Shown here: positions 10,291-20,187 of the stretch, in pieces
Layout: every line of letters starts with the position of its first letter
Numbering within the stretch: the first letter of the stretch is position 1
Position numbers and translations under genes: made by a program
Notes under the pieces: generated by a model
Told to the model about the DNA's origin: nothing
What the model saw: the letters and a program-made list of their open reading frames with translations, nothing else
Databases searched by the model: none
Source of the DNA: Solimonas flava DSM 18980
GTDB lineage: Bacteria > Pseudomonadota > Gammaproteobacteria > Nevskiales > Nevskiaceae
Assembly (NCBI RefSeq): GCF_000426685.1
Contig: NZ_AUFV01000010.1
Location: forward strand, 1 to 64,000
Direction of reading: 5' to 3'
DNA length: 64,000 nt

Positions 10291-13200
10291 TCAGGAGGTG
10301 GAGGCGGCACGGCTCAGCAGGTGCTCGTCGGCGCGGCGGCGGCGCAGCTTGTCGAGGTAGACGTAGACCACCGGCGTGGTCAGCAGCGTCAGCAGCTGGC
10401 TGGCGAGCAGGCCGCCGATGATGGCGACGCCGAGCGGCTGGCGCAGCTCGCTGCCTTCGCCGAAGCCGATCGCCAGCGGCAGCGCGCCGAGCGCGGCGGC
10501 CAGCGTCGTCATCAGGATCGGCCGGAAGCGCAGCAGGCAGGCCTCGCGCACCGCCTCGACCGCCGACAGTCCGCGCGCGCGCTCGGCATCGAGCGCGAAG
10601 TCGATGATGAGGATCGCGTTCTTCTTGACGATGCCGATCAGCAGGAACACGCCGATCAGTGCGATCAGCGAGAACTCCATCTTGAACAGCAGCAGCGCGA
10701 GCACCGCGCCGACGCCGGCCGACGGCAGCGTCGTCAGCACCGTCACCGGGTGCACGTAGCTTTCGTACAGCACGCCGAGCACGAGATAGATGACGACGAT
10801 CGCCAGCGCGATCAGGAACGGCTGCTGGCTCTGCGACTGCTGGTAGGCGGAGGCGGTGCCGGCGAAGGCGCCGGCGATCGCGGTCGGCATGCCGATGTTG
10901 GCCTCGGCGCGCTTCACCGCGGCCTGCGCCTGCGACAGCGTCACGCCTTCGTCGAGATTGAACGAGAGCGTCGTCGCCAGCGCCGCGTCCTGGTGGTTGA
11001 CCGAGGTCGGTGCCGCGCGCTCGCGGAAGTGGGCGATCGCCGCCAGCGGCACCATCGCGCTTGCCGTGGTGTTCAAGGCCGAGCCGGTCGACGGGTCGCG
11101 CAGTGAAGGGTTCGCCGATTCGCTGCCGGTGGTGTGCGTGGCGTTGGCCGGCACGTAGACGTCCTTGAGCGCCTCCGGCCCCTGCGTGTAGCGCGGCGCG
11201 CTTTCGAGGATCACGCTGTACTGGTTCAGCTCTTCGTAGATCGTCGAGGCCGAGCGCTGGCCGAAGGCGTTGTACAGCGCGTTGTCGATGTCCTTGTTGG
11301 TGATGCCGAAACGCGCCGCCGCTGCGCGGTCGATGTCGACGTAGGCTTCGATGCCGTTGTCCTGCTGGTCGGAGTTGACGTCGCTGATGCCCGGCTGCTT
11401 GGCCAGCTCCTCGGCGAGCTTGCCGGCCCAGAGCTTGAGCTGGCCGGCATCCTCGGCTTTCAGGGTGTACTGGTAGCTGGCGTTGGCCGAGCGTGCGCCC
11501 ATGCGCAGGTCCTGGACCGGCATCAGGAAGGCGTTGACGCCGACCATCGACGACAGCGTCGGACGCAGGCGTGCGATCACTTCCAGCGCGGTCGCCTTGC
11601 GCTGCGCCCTGGGCTTGAGCGTGACCATCAGAAAGCCGCTGCCGGCGCGCGTGCCGCCGGTGAAGCCGACGACGTTGAGCACGTCCGGGTCGGCGCGGAT
11701 CGTGTCGACGATGGTCCGCAGCTTCTGCGACATCGTCTGGAACGAAATGCTCTGGTCGGCGCGCAGCATGCCCATGATCCGGCCGTTGTCCTGCTGCGGA
11801 AAGAAACCCTTCGGCACGGCGATGAACAGGTAGACGTTCATGGCGACGACGACGAGCAGCACGGCGATGACGATCGGCCGCGCGGCGAGCGCCCAGTCGA
11901 GCTGGCGCTCGTACTGGCGCAGCATCCAGCCGAAGCCCGACTCGGCCCAGCGCGCGAGGCGTCCCGGCGTCCGCCGCGCGGCGTCCGGCTTGAGCAGCCA
12001 GGCGCAGAGCATCGGCGTCGTCGTCAGCGAGATCACGAGCGAGATCAGCACGGCGACCGACAGCGTCACCGCGAACTCGCGGAACAGCCGCCCGGCCTGG
12101 CCGCCGAGGAACAGCAGCGGAATGAACACGGCGACCAGCGACAGGCTGATCGACAGCACCGTGAAGCCGACTTCGCGCGCGCCGAGCAGCGCCGCATCGA
12201 AGCGCCGCATGCCGGCCTCGATGTGGCGGCTGGTGTTTTCGAGCACGACGATGGCGTCGTCGATGACGAAGCCGGTGGCGATCGTGATTGCCATCAGCGA
12301 CAGATTGTTCAGCGAGAAGCCGAGCAGGTAGATGACGCCGAAGGTGCCGAGCAGCGAGACGACGGTGGCGATCGCCGGGATCAGCGTGGCGCGCGCGTTG
12401 CGCAGGAACAGCGAGACGACGAGCACGACCAGCGCGATCGACACCAGCAGCGTGATCTCGATCTCGTGCAGCGAGGCGCGGATCGAGTTGGTGCTGTCCG
12501 AGGCGATCTGCAGGCGGATGTCGGTCGGCAGTTCGGCCTGCAGCACCGGCACCAGCGCGCGCACCGCGTCGACCGTCTGGATGACGTTGGAGCCGGGCTT
12601 CTTGCGCAGCAGGACGATGACGGCCGGCTTGCCGTTGAACAGGCCGAGCGTGCGTGCATCCTCGGGGCCGTCGCTGATCGTGGCGACGTCGCCGAGGCGG
12701 ACCGGCGCATTGTTGCGCCAGGCGACGACCAGGTGCCGGTATTCGTCGGTGTTGCGGCCGGCCAGGTCGGTGTAGATCTGGAAGTGCCGTGCGTCGCCCT
12801 CGAGCGCGCCTTTCGGGCGGTTGGCGTTGGCGGCCTCGATCGCGGCGCGGATGTCTTCGAGACTGATGCCGTAGCGGCTGAGCTGCAGCGGCAGCACGTC
12901 GATGCGGATCGCCGGCAGCGAGCCGCCGCCGATCTCGACGTCACCGACGCCGTCGACCTGCGCGAGCCGCTGCTGCACGAGATTCGATACCGCCTCGTAG
13001 ATCTGCTGCGGCGTCTTCGAGTCGGACTGCAGCGCGAGCACCACCATCGGCGCGTCGGCCGGGTTGGCCTTGCGGTAGGTGGGATTTCGTTTCAGCGTCG
13101 CCGGCAGGTCGGCGCGCGAGGCGTTGATGGCCGCCTGCACTTCGCGCGCCGCCGAATCGATGTCGCGGTCGAGATCGAACTGCATGGTCACGCGCGTCGA

Positions 13201-13461
13201 GCCGGTCGAGCTCTGCGAGGTCAGCTCGTTGACGCCGGCGATGATGCCGAGGCGCCGTTCGAGCGGCGTGGCGACGCTGGTCGCCATGGTCTCGGGGCTG
13301 GCGCCGGACAGGTTCGCGGTGACCGAGATCACCGGGAAGTCGACCTGCGGCAGCGGCGCGACCGGCAGCGCGAAGAAGCCGCCGACGCCGGCCAGCGCGA
13401 TGCCGATCGTCAGCAGCGTCGTGCCGATCGGGCGGCGCACGAAGAGGGTCGAGAGGTTCAT
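10291..13461 (-). CDS. mdtC: RND multidrug efflux permease, MdtC-like
   Basis: 1056 residues, the family's usual length. The N-terminus (MNLSTLFVRRPIGTTLL...LPVAPLPQVDFPVI, ASPETMATSVATPLERRLG) closely follows E. coli MdtC. Twelve transmembrane segments and two large periplasmic loops are expected, with proton-relay Asp residues in AITIATGFVIDDAIVVLENT. It works as a heteromultimer with MdtB. Between VYVP and MVPLAAI (about residues 768-798) there is a Ser/Thr/Asn-rich stretch that looks like an insertion relative to MdtC as I know it. It starts at ATG 13461; an open frame reaching upstream crosses palindromic intergenic repeats and is rejected. Confidence 0.92.
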   Translation of the reverse strand: MNLSTLFVRRPIGTTLLTIGIALAGVGGFFALPVAPLPQVDFPVISVTANLSGASPETMATSVATPLERRLGIIAGVNELTSQSSTGSTRVTMQFDLDRDIDSAAREVQAAINASRADLPATLKRNPTYRKANPADAPMVVLALQSDSKTPQQIYEAVSNLVQQRLAQVDGVGDVEIGGGSLPAIRIDVLPLQLSRYGISLEDIRAAIEAANANRPKGALEGDARHFQIYTDLAGRNTDEYRHLVVAWRNNAPVRLGDVATISDGPEDARTLGLFNGKPAVIVLLRKKPGSNVIQTVDAVRALVPVLQAELPTDIRLQIASDSTNSIRASLHEIEITLLVSIALVVLVVSLFLRNARATLIPAIATVVSLLGTFGVIYLLGFSLNNLSLMAITIATGFVIDDAIVVLENTSRHIEAGMRRFDAALLGAREVGFTVLSISLSLVAVFIPLLFLGGQAGRLFREFAVTLSVAVLISLVISLTTTPMLCAWLLKPDAARRTPGRLARWAESGFGWMLRQYERQLDWALAARPIVIAVLLVVVAMNVYLFIAVPKGFFPQQDNGRIMGMLRADQSISFQTMSQKLRTIVDTIRADPDVLNVVGFTGGTRAGSGFLMVTLKPRAQRKATALEVIARLRPTLSSMVGVNAFLMPVQDLRMGARSANASYQYTLKAEDAGQLKLWAGKLAEELAKQPGISDVNSDQQDNGIEAYVDIDRAAAARFGITNKDIDNALYNAFGQRSASTIYEELNQYSVILESAPRYTQGPEALKDVYVPANATHTTGSESANPSLRDPSTGSALNTTASAMVPLAAIAHFRERAAPTSVNHQDAALATTLSFNLDEGVTLSQAQAAVKRAEANIGMPTAIAGAFAGTASAYQQSQSQQPFLIALAIVVIYLVLGVLYESYVHPVTVLTTLPSAGVGAVLALLLFKMEFSLIALIGVFLLIGIVKKNAILIIDFALDAERARGLSAVEAVREACLLRFRPILMTTLAAALGALPLAIGFGEGSELRQPLGVAIIGGLLASQLLTLLTTPVVYVYLDKLRRRRADEHLLSRAASTS

Positions 13462-13487
13462 GGCGACGCGTCCGCCGCGACGCGCCG

Positions 13488-13619
13488 TTGCCTCTCCCGC
13501 CTGCGGGAGAGGGCAAGGGAGAGGGCCGCTGACGCAGCAAGCGGAAGCTCGGCGCGCCGCGCGCACGTCGTGCCCGCGCTCTCGCCCCAACCCCTCTCCC
13601 GCAGGGTGGGAAAGGGGCT
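13488..13619. repeat. Pair of REP-like palindromes between mdtB and mdtC
   Basis: Palindrome 1 (13488-13516) is TTGCCTCTCCCGC, a CT loop, then GCGGGAGAGGGCAA with one bulge. Palindrome 2 (13588-13619) is CCCCTCTCCCGC, loop AGG, then GTGGGAAAGGGG, which pairs with G-U pairs. Both carry the CCTCTCCCGC core in the same orientation. They resemble repetitive extragenic palindromes common in high-GC gammaproteobacteria and are the only content of the 199-bp gap inside the operon. Confidence 0.7.
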
Positions 13620-13660
13620 CGCCTCAGTGATGGCGGGCATCGGCAGTGGCGCGTACGGCT

Positions 13661-16600
13661 TCATGCGCCACGCGGCTCCGCGTCGTCTTCGGGACCGGCG
13701 GTGGACGGCACATCGTTCGCGCGCGGCGGCACCGGCTGGTCCTCGCGGTGGCCGGCCAGCTTCTCGAACGCCAGATAGATCACCGGCGTCGTGAACAGCG
13801 TCAGCAGCTGGCTGACGATCAGGCCGCCGAAGATCGCCAGGCCCAGCGGCCGGCGCAGTTCGGCGCCGGCGCCGAAGCCGAGCATCAGCGGCACGGCGGC
13901 GAACAGCGCGGCCAGCGTCGTCATCAGGATCGGCCGGAAGCGCAGCAGCGCCGCCTGGCGGATCGCCGCGCGCGGCGCGAGGTTTTCGTGCCGCTGCGCC
14001 TCAATCGCGAAGTCGATCATCATGATCGCGTTCTTCTTGACGATGCCGATCAGCAGAATGATGCCGATGATGCCGATCACGCCGAGGTCGTGGCCGGTCA
14101 GCATCAGCGCCAGCAGCGCGCCGACGCCGGCCGACGGCAGCGTCGAGAGGATCGTCAGCGGGTGCACGAAGCTCTCGTAGAGCACGCCGAGCACGATGTA
14201 GACGCAGACGATCGCGGCGACGATCAGCCACAGCGTGCTCGACAGCGAGGCTTCATAGGCGCTGGCCGCGCCGAGGAAGTTCAGTGTGACGCTGCTCGGC
14301 AGGCCGATCTGCTGCGCGGCGTCGCGGATCGCCGCGACGGCGTGGCCCAGCGACACGCCGTCGGCGGTATCGAAGCCGATCGTCGCCGCCGGATACTGGG
14401 CGACGTGCGTGACCTGCAGCGGCGCTTCCTGCTCGCGGATCGTGGCGATCGCCGCCAGCGGCGTCGCGCCGCCGGCACCCTGCAGGTGCAGCAGGCCGAG
14501 GCTGTCCGGCTTCGTCAGCAGGCCGGGCTTGCCTTCGAGGATGACGCGATACTGGTTGGTCTCGGTGAAGATCGTCGAGACGATGCGCTGGCCGAAGGCG
14601 CTGTACAGCGCGTCGTTGAGCGTCGAGGCGGTGATCGACAGCCGCGCGGCGCTGTCGCGGTCGAGCTTGACGAACGCGGCGCGGCCCTCGGCGCCGGCTT
14701 CGGTGGTGGCGTTGCGGACCGCATCCAGCTGCTGCATCGCCGCCGTCAGCTTCTGTGCCCATTCGGCGACTTTCTGCGTGTCGGAGCCTTCGAGCGACAG
14801 CCGGTACTGGGTCGGCCCGGTTTCGGCGTCGATCGTCAGGTCCTGGGTCGGCTGCAGCCAGATCTGCACGCCCGGCACCTTCTCGGCGCGCTCGCGCAGG
14901 CGCCGCATGATCTCGGCCTGCGAGCCGCGGCGGTCGTCGCGCAGATTGATCAGCATGCGGCCGCTGTGCAGCATCGTGTTGTTGGCCGCATCGACGCCGA
15001 TGAACGAGCTGAGGTTGTCGACCGCCGGGTCGGCGAGGATGGCGTGCGCCGCCTGCTGCTGCAGCTCGGCCATGCGCGCGTACGACACCGAATCGTCCAT
15101 CGCCGTGCGCGCCTGCAGCTGGCCGGTGTCCTGCGTCGGGAACAGGCCCTTGGGGATGAGCACGTAGAGCAGGACGGTCAGCACGAAGGTCGCCAGCGCG
15201 ACCCACAGCGTCGCCGGCTGGCGGTCGAGCACGTACAGCAGGCCGCGGTCGTAGTGCGCGACCACGCGGTCGAAGAAGGCCTGCACCTTGCGGCCGAGCG
15301 CGTTGTCGCCGGTATCGTGGCGCAGCCAGCGTGCCGACAGCATCGGCACCAGCGTCAGCGACACCACCGCCGAGATCAGGATGGTGATCGCCAGCGTCAC
15401 CGCGAACTCGCGGAACAGGCGGCCGATGACGTCGCCCATGAACAGCAGCGGGATCAGCACGGCGACCAGCGAGACGGTCAGCGAGATGATCGTGAAGCCG
15501 ATCTGGCGGGCGCCCTTGAGCGCCGCCTGCAGCGGCTTCTCGCCCTTCTCGATGTAGCGCGAGATGTTTTCGATGGTGACGATGGCGTCGTCGACGACGA
15601 AGCCGGTGGCGATCGTCAGCGCCATCAGCGACAGGTTGTTGAGGCTGTAGCCGAGCAGGTACATCAGGGCGCAGGTGCCGATCAGCGAGATCGGCACGGC
15701 GAGGCTGGCGATGACGGTCGCCTGCACGCTGTGCAGGAAGAAGAAGATCACCAGCACGACCATGACGACGGCGAGGATCAGCTCGATCTGCACGTGCTCG
15801 ACCGAGGCGCGGATGCCGGTCGTGCGGTCGGCGAGCACGCGCACCTCGACCGCGGCCGGCAGCGAGCCCTCCAGTTCGGGCAGGCGCGCCTTGATCGCGT
15901 CGACGGTCTTGATGACGTTGGCGCCGGGCTGGCGCTGCACGTTGAGGATGATCGCCGGCTGGTCGTTGGCCCAGGCGCCGAGGCGCGTGTTCTCGGCGCT
16001 GGCGACGATGGTCGCTACGTCCGCCAGCCGCACCGGCGCGCCGTTGGCGTAGGTGACGATCAGGTTCTCGTAGTCGGCGACGGTGGTCAGCTGGTCGTTG
16101 GCATTGATCGAGTACGAGCGGCTCGGCCCGTCGAAGCTGCCCTTGGCGGCGTTGGCGTTGGCGTTGCTGATCGCCGTACGGATCGTCGCCAGGCCGATGC
16201 CGTACGAGGCCAGCAGCTGGGTATCGGCCTGGATGCGCATCGCCGGACGCTGGCCGCCGCTCAGCGTCACCAGGCCGACGCCGTCGACCTGGCTGATCTT
16301 CAGCGCCAGCCGCGTGTCGACCAGGTTCTGCACCTCGGTCAGCGGCAGGGTGTCCGAGGTGATCGCCAGCGTCAGCACCGGCGCGTCGGCCGGGTTGACC
16401 TTGGCGTAGACCGGCGGCGCCGGCAGATCCGACGGCAGCAGCGAGCTGGCCGCGTTCATCGCCGCCTGCACTTCCTGCTCGGCGACGTCGAGCGCGATGC
16501 CGAGCGTGAACTGCAGCGTGATGACCGAGGCGCCGGCCGAGCTGACCGAGCTCATGCGCTGCAGCCCGGACATCTGGCCGAGCTGGCGCTCCAGCGGCGC

Positions 16601-16792
16601 CGTGATGGTCTGGCTCATGACCTCGGGGCTGGCGCCCGGGTAGAGCGTCTGCACCTGGATCGTCGGATAGTCGACCTGCGGCAGTGCCGACAGCGGCAGG
16701 AAGCGCAGGCCGAGCAGGCCGCCGAGCACGATCGCCGCCATCAGCAGCGTGGTCGCGACCGGCCGTTCGATAAAGGGACGCGAGGGATTCAT
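13661..16792 (-). CDS. mdtB: RND multidrug efflux permease, MdtB-like
   Basis: 1043 residues. The N-terminus [19 protein letters not shown]...[26 protein letters not shown] and the block [31 protein letters not shown] are near-copies of E. coli MdtB. It is a proton-driven inner-membrane exporter subunit with twelve expected transmembrane helices. It lies 28 bp downstream of the adaptor gene, and the ATG at 16792 agrees with the family N-terminus. Together with the MdtC-like protein it forms the pump. Confidence 0.93.
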   Translation of the reverse strand: MNPSRPFIERPVATTLLMAAIVLGGLLGLRFLPLSALPQVDYPTIQVQTLYPGASPEVMSQTITAPLERQLGQMSGLQRMSSVSSAGASVITLQFTLGIALDVAEQEVQAAMNAASSLLPSDLPAPPVYAKVNPADAPVLTLAITSDTLPLTEVQNLVDTRLALKISQVDGVGLVTLSGGQRPAMRIQADTQLLASYGIGLATIRTAISNANANAAKGSFDGPSRSYSINANDQLTTVADYENLIVTYANGAPVRLADVATIVASAENTRLGAWANDQPAIILNVQRQPGANVIKTVDAIKARLPELEGSLPAAVEVRVLADRTTGIRASVEHVQIELILAVVMVVLVIFFFLHSVQATVIASLAVPISLIGTCALMYLLGYSLNNLSLMALTIATGFVVDDAIVTIENISRYIEKGEKPLQAALKGARQIGFTIISLTVSLVAVLIPLLFMGDVIGRLFREFAVTLAITILISAVVSLTLVPMLSARWLRHDTGDNALGRKVQAFFDRVVAHYDRGLLYVLDRQPATLWVALATFVLTVLLYVLIPKGLFPTQDTGQLQARTAMDDSVSYARMAELQQQAAHAILADPAVDNLSSFIGVDAANNTMLHSGRMLINLRDDRRGSQAEIMRRLRERAEKVPGVQIWLQPTQDLTIDAETGPTQYRLSLEGSDTQKVAEWAQKLTAAMQQLDAVRNATTEAGAEGRAAFVKLDRDSAARLSITASTLNDALYSAFGQRIVSTIFTETNQYRVILEGKPGLLTKPDSLGLLHLQGAGGATPLAAIATIREQEAPLQVTHVAQYPAATIGFDTADGVSLGHAVAAIRDAAQQIGLPSSVTLNFLGAASAYEASLSSTLWLIVAAIVCVYIVLGVLYESFVHPLTILSTLPSAGVGALLALMLTGHDLGVIGIIGIILLIGIVKKNAIMMIDFAIEAQRHENLAPRAAIRQAALLRFRPILMTTLAALFAAVPLMLGFGAGAELRRPLGLAIFGGLIVSQLLTLFTTPVIYLAFEKLAGHREDQPVPPRANDVPSTAGPEDDAEPRGA

Positions 16793-16820
16793 CGCCGTTC
16801 CGTCGAAGGACAGGCCGCGC

Positions 16821-18146
16821 TTACGGGCCGCCCGGCGGCGGACCGCCCGGCCCACCCGGCCCGCCGGGGCCGCCCGCGCCGCCGTCCGGCCGGCGGCGGT
16901 GTTTGCGGCGCTCGGGGTTGGCCGCGGCGCTGGCCTTCTGTGCGGCGTCGGTCGCCTTCGCCGCTTCGCCCGGCAGCTGCACGGTGGCGCCGTCCTTGAG
17001 GCGGTCGGCGCCTTCGGTGACGACCGTCTCGCCGAGCTTCAGGCCCTCGCTGATCTGCACCTTGTCGGCGGTCTGCGCGCCGCGCTTGACGCTGCGCACG
17101 CTCACCGTGTGGTCGTCGTTGAGCACGTAGACGAAATCGCCGCTGGCGCCGTTGCGGACTGCCGACAGCGGCACCGCGACGACCTGCGGCAGGGTGTAGA
17201 GCTGCAGGCGCAGGTTGACGAACTGGTTCGGGAACAGCGCGTTGTCGGCATTGTCGAAGCGCGCCTTGCCGCCGACCGTGCCGGTGCTCGTGTCGACCTG
17301 GTTGTCGAGCGTCGTGAACGTGCCGCTGGCGAGTTCGGTGGTGCGCGTGCGGTCGAGGGCGACTGCCGGCAGCGTGCTTTCGGCGGCGTGGCGCAGGATC
17401 TCGTCGACGCTGTCCTGCGGCACGGCGAACTTCACGTCGATCGGCGCGACCTGCGTGATGACGGCGATGCCGTTGGCGTCGCCGGCGGCGATGTAGTTGC
17501 CGGCGTCGACGACGCGCAGGCCGACGCGGCCCGAGACCGGCGCGGTGACGCGGCTGTACTCGACGTCGAGCTTGGCGCTGGCGACGGCGGCGCGGTCCGC
17601 GGCGACCGTGCCTTCGAGCTGGTGGACGGTCGCCGCCTGCGTGTCGACGTCCTGCTGGGCGATCGAGTCCTGACCCTGCAGCGTGCGGTAGCGCTCCAGC
17701 TGCAGCCGGGCGTTTTCGAGCTGCGCCTGGTCGCGCTGCAGATTGCCCTGCGCCTGCAGCAGGGCGTTCTCGAACGGACGCGGGTCGATCTGCGCGAGCA
17801 GCTCGCCCTTCCTGACCAGCTGGCCTTCGCGGAACGCGATCGAGGTGATCACACCGGAGACCTGCGGCCGCACGGTCACCGTCGCCAGCGGCGTGACAGT
17901 GCCGAGCGCTTCGATCGTCACCGGAATGTCGAGCGCCTCGGCCTTGGCGATGCCGACCGAGCTGGCCATGCCGCCGCGCATGCCCATGCCGAAGCCGGAG
18001 GTCTGGCTGTTGCGCTGGAGCAGGTACCCGGCGAGCGCGGCGATCGCGACCAGCGCCAGCAGGACGATGCCGGCGCCGATCCATTTGCTGCGGGTGCTGA
18101 CACGACGCGGCGCGGACGCCTGCGGGCGGGGAGGCTGGGTTTCCAT
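16821..18146 (-). CDS. mdtA: RND periplasmic adaptor (membrane fusion protein), MdtA-like
   Basis: 441 residues. One N-terminal transmembrane anchor (about 21-43, [22 protein letters not shown]) precedes a biotinyl/lipoyl-like half motif ([38 protein letters not shown]), a coiled-coil hairpin ([20 protein letters not shown]...) and beta-barrel domains. The C-terminus is a Gly/Pro-rich tail (repeated GGPGGP). It bridges the pump and outer-membrane channel. Start at ATG 18146 (METQPPRPQ); a longer in-frame extension upstream lacks family similarity. First gene of mdtA-mdtB-mdtC-nodT. Confidence 0.9.
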   Translation of the reverse strand: METQPPRPQASAPRRVSTRSKWIGAGIVLLALVAIAALAGYLLQRNSQTSGFGMGMRGGMASSVGIAKAEALDIPVTIEALGTVTPLATVTVRPQVSGVITSIAFREGQLVRKGELLAQIDPRPFENALLQAQGNLQRDQAQLENARLQLERYRTLQGQDSIAQQDVDTQAATVHQLEGTVAADRAAVASAKLDVEYSRVTAPVSGRVGLRVVDAGNYIAAGDANGIAVITQVAPIDVKFAVPQDSVDEILRHAAESTLPAVALDRTRTTELASGTFTTLDNQVDTSTGTVGGKARFDNADNALFPNQFVNLRLQLYTLPQVVAVPLSAVRNGASGDFVYVLNDDHTVSVRSVKRGAQTADKVQISEGLKLGETVVTEGADRLKDGATVQLPGEAAKATDAAQKASAAANPERRKHRRRPDGGAGGPGGPGGPGGPPPGGP

Positions 18147-18203
18147 CGAGGTCCTTGCTGGCCGGGGAACGGCGTGCGAACAGCCGCGATGATAGCCAAG
18201 GCC

Positions 18204-18213
18204 ATTCGCGAAT
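18204..18213. promoter_or_regulatory. Palindrome ATTCGCGAAT upstream of mdtA
   Basis: A perfect 10-bp palindrome about 58 bp upstream of the mdtA start in the divergent region with the DUF1820 gene. It could be an operator for local control of the pump, but no regulator gene is adjacent and a 10-mer palindrome may be chance. Confidence 0.2.
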
Positions 18214-18281
18214 CCGCCGACTTTTACCTTCCGATACAAAAATGCGGCGGGACGTGACGCGGGCGGCGATGCGCGCCTGAC

Positions 18282-18288
18282 TTAAAAT
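18282..18288 (+). promoter_or_regulatory. Candidate -10 element for the DUF1820 gene
   Basis: TTAAAAT at 18282-18288 is a good -10 in an otherwise GC-rich stretch, 47 bp before the ATG. No convincing -35 is seen at the right spacing. Confidence 0.3.
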
Positions 18289-18335
18289 GGGCGGACAGGC
18301 GCCCGGTCGGGCGCGATCGAACAGCAAACAGGGCC

Positions 18336-18677
18336 ATGGCCGCCAAGCAGCGTCTCTACCGCATCAGCTTCATGAACCAGGGGCAGAAGTACGAGCTCTA
18401 CGCCCGCGAGGTCAGCCACAGCGGCGGCATGCTCGGCTTCGTCGAGGTCGGCAAGCTCGTGTTCGGCGAGAAGAGCACGGTGCTGGTCGATACCAGCGAG
18501 GAACGCCTCAAGCAGGAGTTCGCCGGCGTCGAGCGCTTCTACGTGCCGGTGCACGCCGTGGTGCGCATCGACGAGGTCAGCAAGGCCGGCCCGGTGCGCA
18601 TCACCGAGGGCGGCGAGTCCGGCTCCAAGGTCACGCCGCTGCCGTTCTACACTTTCGGTGGCGACGGCAAGAAGTGA
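18336..18677 (+). CDS. DUF1820 family protein
   Basis: 113 residues, MAAKQRLYRISFMNQGQKYELYAREV..., matching the short conserved gammaproteobacterial family DUF1820 in length and in the YRI.F.NQG.. YE.YA..V pattern. No signal peptide or membrane segment is seen, and it is probably cytoplasmic. Function unknown. The C-terminus ends in a basic DGKK. It is followed by a dispersed inverted repeat rather than by a clear terminator. Confidence 0.85.
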   Translation: MAAKQRLYRISFMNQGQKYELYAREVSHSGGMLGFVEVGKLVFGEKSTVLVDTSEERLKQEFAGVERFYVPVHAVVRIDEVSKAGPVRITEGGESGSKVTPLPFYTFGGDGKK

Positions 18678-18708
18678 GCAGGACAGTGCCGCGGCTCGGC
18701 TTGGAGGC

Positions 18709-18824
18709 CGTGATGGCGAGCCGCGCGGCGGCGAAGCCATGCAGTGACGGCAGCGGATCAGGTGCGTGGATCGAAGGGCGGTACGGGATGGCTTCGTCGG
18801 TCTTCGTCCTCCTCGCAATGACGG
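18709..18824. repeat. Inverted dispersed repeat (GTCATTGCGAG type)
   Basis: The left arm starts CGTGATGGCGAG (18709-18720) and runs to GCGAAGCCATGC (18731-18742). The right arm is its imperfect reverse complement, GGATGGCTTCG (18786-18796) to CTCGCAATGACGG (18812-18824). The outer and inner arm segments pair across a central spacer containing GTGCGTGGATCGAAGGGCGG. The GTCATTGCGAG...CGAAGC core is a widespread bacterial dispersed-repeat motif. The element ends 7 bp before the next start codon. Confidence 0.7.
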
Positions 18825-18831
18825 ACTGCGC

Positions 18832-19608
18832 ATGATCAGATTCGCGATGCTCGGGTCGGGAAGCAAAGGCAACGCCACGCTGATTGAGCACGGCACGACG
18901 CGCGTGCTGATCGACTGCGGCTTCAATCTGAAGGAAACCGAGGCGCGTCTGCTGCGAATCGGTGTCGAGCCCGGCTCGCTGGCGGCGGTGCTCGTCACGC
19001 ACGAGCACGGCGACCATCTCGCCGGCGTCGGCCGGCTGGCGCGCCGCCATCGCGTGCCGGTCTACATGACCTACGGCACGCACCGCGTCTGGCAGGACCC
19101 GGAAGTGCCGGCGCTGGTGCGCTTCTCGCCGCACCAGCAGTTCACGATCGGCAGTCTGGCGATCGAGCCGTACCCGGTGCCGCACGATGCCGAGGAGCCC
19201 TGCCAGTACGTGATCGCCGCCGGCAACGGCGCGGCGCGCCGGCGCATCGGCATCCTCTCCGACGCCGGCCACATCTCGCCGCACATGCGCGCGATGCTCG
19301 CCGGCTGCGACGCGCTGATGCTCGAATGCAACCACGACCCGGAACTGCTGCGCGTCGGCCCGTATCCGCCGAGCCTCAAGCTGCGCGTCGGCGGCGAGCG
19401 CGGCCACCTGTCGAACGAGCAGGCGGCGGCGCTGCTCGCCGGCTATGAAGTCGAGCGCCTGCAGCATCTGGTGCTGACGCACCTGTCGGAGACCAACAAC
19501 CGCCCGCAGCTGGCGCTCGCCGCGGTGCGCGCGGCGATCGGCGGCGAGCACGCCGGCCTGCGCTGCGCGCACCAGGAGCAGGGACTGGACTGGGCCGAGC
19601 TGGCCTGA
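18832..19608 (+). CDS. MBL-fold metallo-hydrolase (YycJ/WalJ-like)
   Basis: 258 residues with the metallo-beta-lactamase zinc motif HEHGDH (57-62), the N-terminal MLGSGSKGNATLIE block characteristic of the YycJ-like branch, and downstream SDAGHIS and ECNHD metal-ligand blocks. The family includes 5'-exonuclease-like nucleases, so a nucleic-acid or phosphodiester substrate is plausible. ATG 18832 is used; an upstream in-frame start lies inside a dispersed repeat. The Shine-Dalgarno is weak. Confidence 0.82.
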   Translation: MIRFAMLGSGSKGNATLIEHGTTRVLIDCGFNLKETEARLLRIGVEPGSLAAVLVTHEHGDHLAGVGRLARRHRVPVYMTYGTHRVWQDPEVPALVRFSPHQQFTIGSLAIEPYPVPHDAEEPCQYVIAAGNGAARRRIGILSDAGHISPHMRAMLAGCDALMLECNHDPELLRVGPYPPSLKLRVGGERGHLSNEQAAALLAGYEVERLQHLVLTHLSETNNRPQLALAAVRAAIGGEHAGLRCAHQEQGLDWAELA

Positions 19609-19654
19609 GCCGGTCCGCGATGCACCGCAGCCGCAACCGGCCGGCGTGCAGGCG

Positions 19655-20071
19655 TCAGTCTGCGACGCCGAGCCCGTCCGGACGGCCATGCCGGCGCGCC
19701 CACGCCAGCAGCTCGCGCAGGACCGGCACCAGCGCCCACGCCGCTTCGGTCAGCGCGTATTCGACGCGCGGCGGGATCTCGGCGAAGGCCGCGCGCGATA
19801 CCAGTCCGCTGGCGGCCAGCTCACGCAGCTGGGCACTGAGCATGTGCGGCGTCACGTCCGGCAGCGCGCGGCGCAGCTCGCCGAAGCGCATCGGCCCGTC
19901 CATCAGGCAGGAGATGATTTCCAGTTTCCACTTGCCGGTGATCGCGCGGGCGACGACGCGCAGCGCGAGCGTGTCGGCGCCCTGCGGACCGCAGTCCGCG
20001 CAGTCGTCGGCCGCGGCGCGGGGCCTGGCGTCGGACGCGCCCGCCGGCCTTCCGTTGGTCTGTTTTTCCAT
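19655..20071 (-). CDS. HxlR-family transcriptional regulator
   Basis: 138 residues with a winged-helix of the HxlR type (ARAITGKWKLEIISCLMDGPMRFGELRRAL...TPHMLSAQLRELAASGLVSR). The segment before it has clustered Cys (DDCADCGPQ), possibly a redox or metal sensor site. The start ATG 20071 fits family length; an extension of 16 codons is possible. It is divergent from the SDR gene, its likely target, across 116 bp with repeated half-sites. Confidence 0.85.
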   Translation of the reverse strand: MEKQTNGRPAGASDARPRAAADDCADCGPQGADTLALRVVARAITGKWKLEIISCLMDGPMRFGELRRALPDVTPHMLSAQLRELAASGLVSRAAFAEIPPRVEYALTEAAWALVPVLRELLAWARRHGRPDGLGVAD

Positions 20072-20156
20072 ACCTGGTCTGCTTTTGCGGCGTACTTGAA
20101 GGTGGTCGGTCCGCGCCACACCCTAAGCCATTCGCGCGGTCCGGCAAAACGCAGAC
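20056..20156. promoter_or_regulatory. Repeated half-sites in the HxlR/SDR control region
   Basis: TGGTCTGTTTTT (20056-20067, overlapping the regulator start) and TGGTCTGCTTTT (20075-20086) are direct repeats 19 bp apart. GCAAAACGCAGAC (20144-20156) is an inverted near-copy of GTCTGCTTTTGC (20077-20088). This is a plausible operator set for the HxlR protein. Confidence 0.4.
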
Positions 20157-20187
20157 GGCCGCGCTTTCCCGATATGGAGAGGGCTGG

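Noticed and set aside
13462..13660. Small CRISPR-like array between mdtB and mdtC
   Set aside because: Only two unequal palindromes, no regular spacers and no cas genes; REP-like repeats fit better.
11134..16999. Very long open frames on the plus strand, antisense to the mdtB/mdtC genes
   Set aside because: They are Arg/Asp/His/Gln-rich with no recognisable domain and exactly mirror conserved minus-strand genes; in DNA with this GC bias such antisense frames are expected.
18678..18831. In-frame N-terminal extension of the MBL-fold hydrolase
   Set aside because: The region is an inverted dispersed repeat and the family N-terminus (MLGSGSKGN) begins just after ATG 18832.
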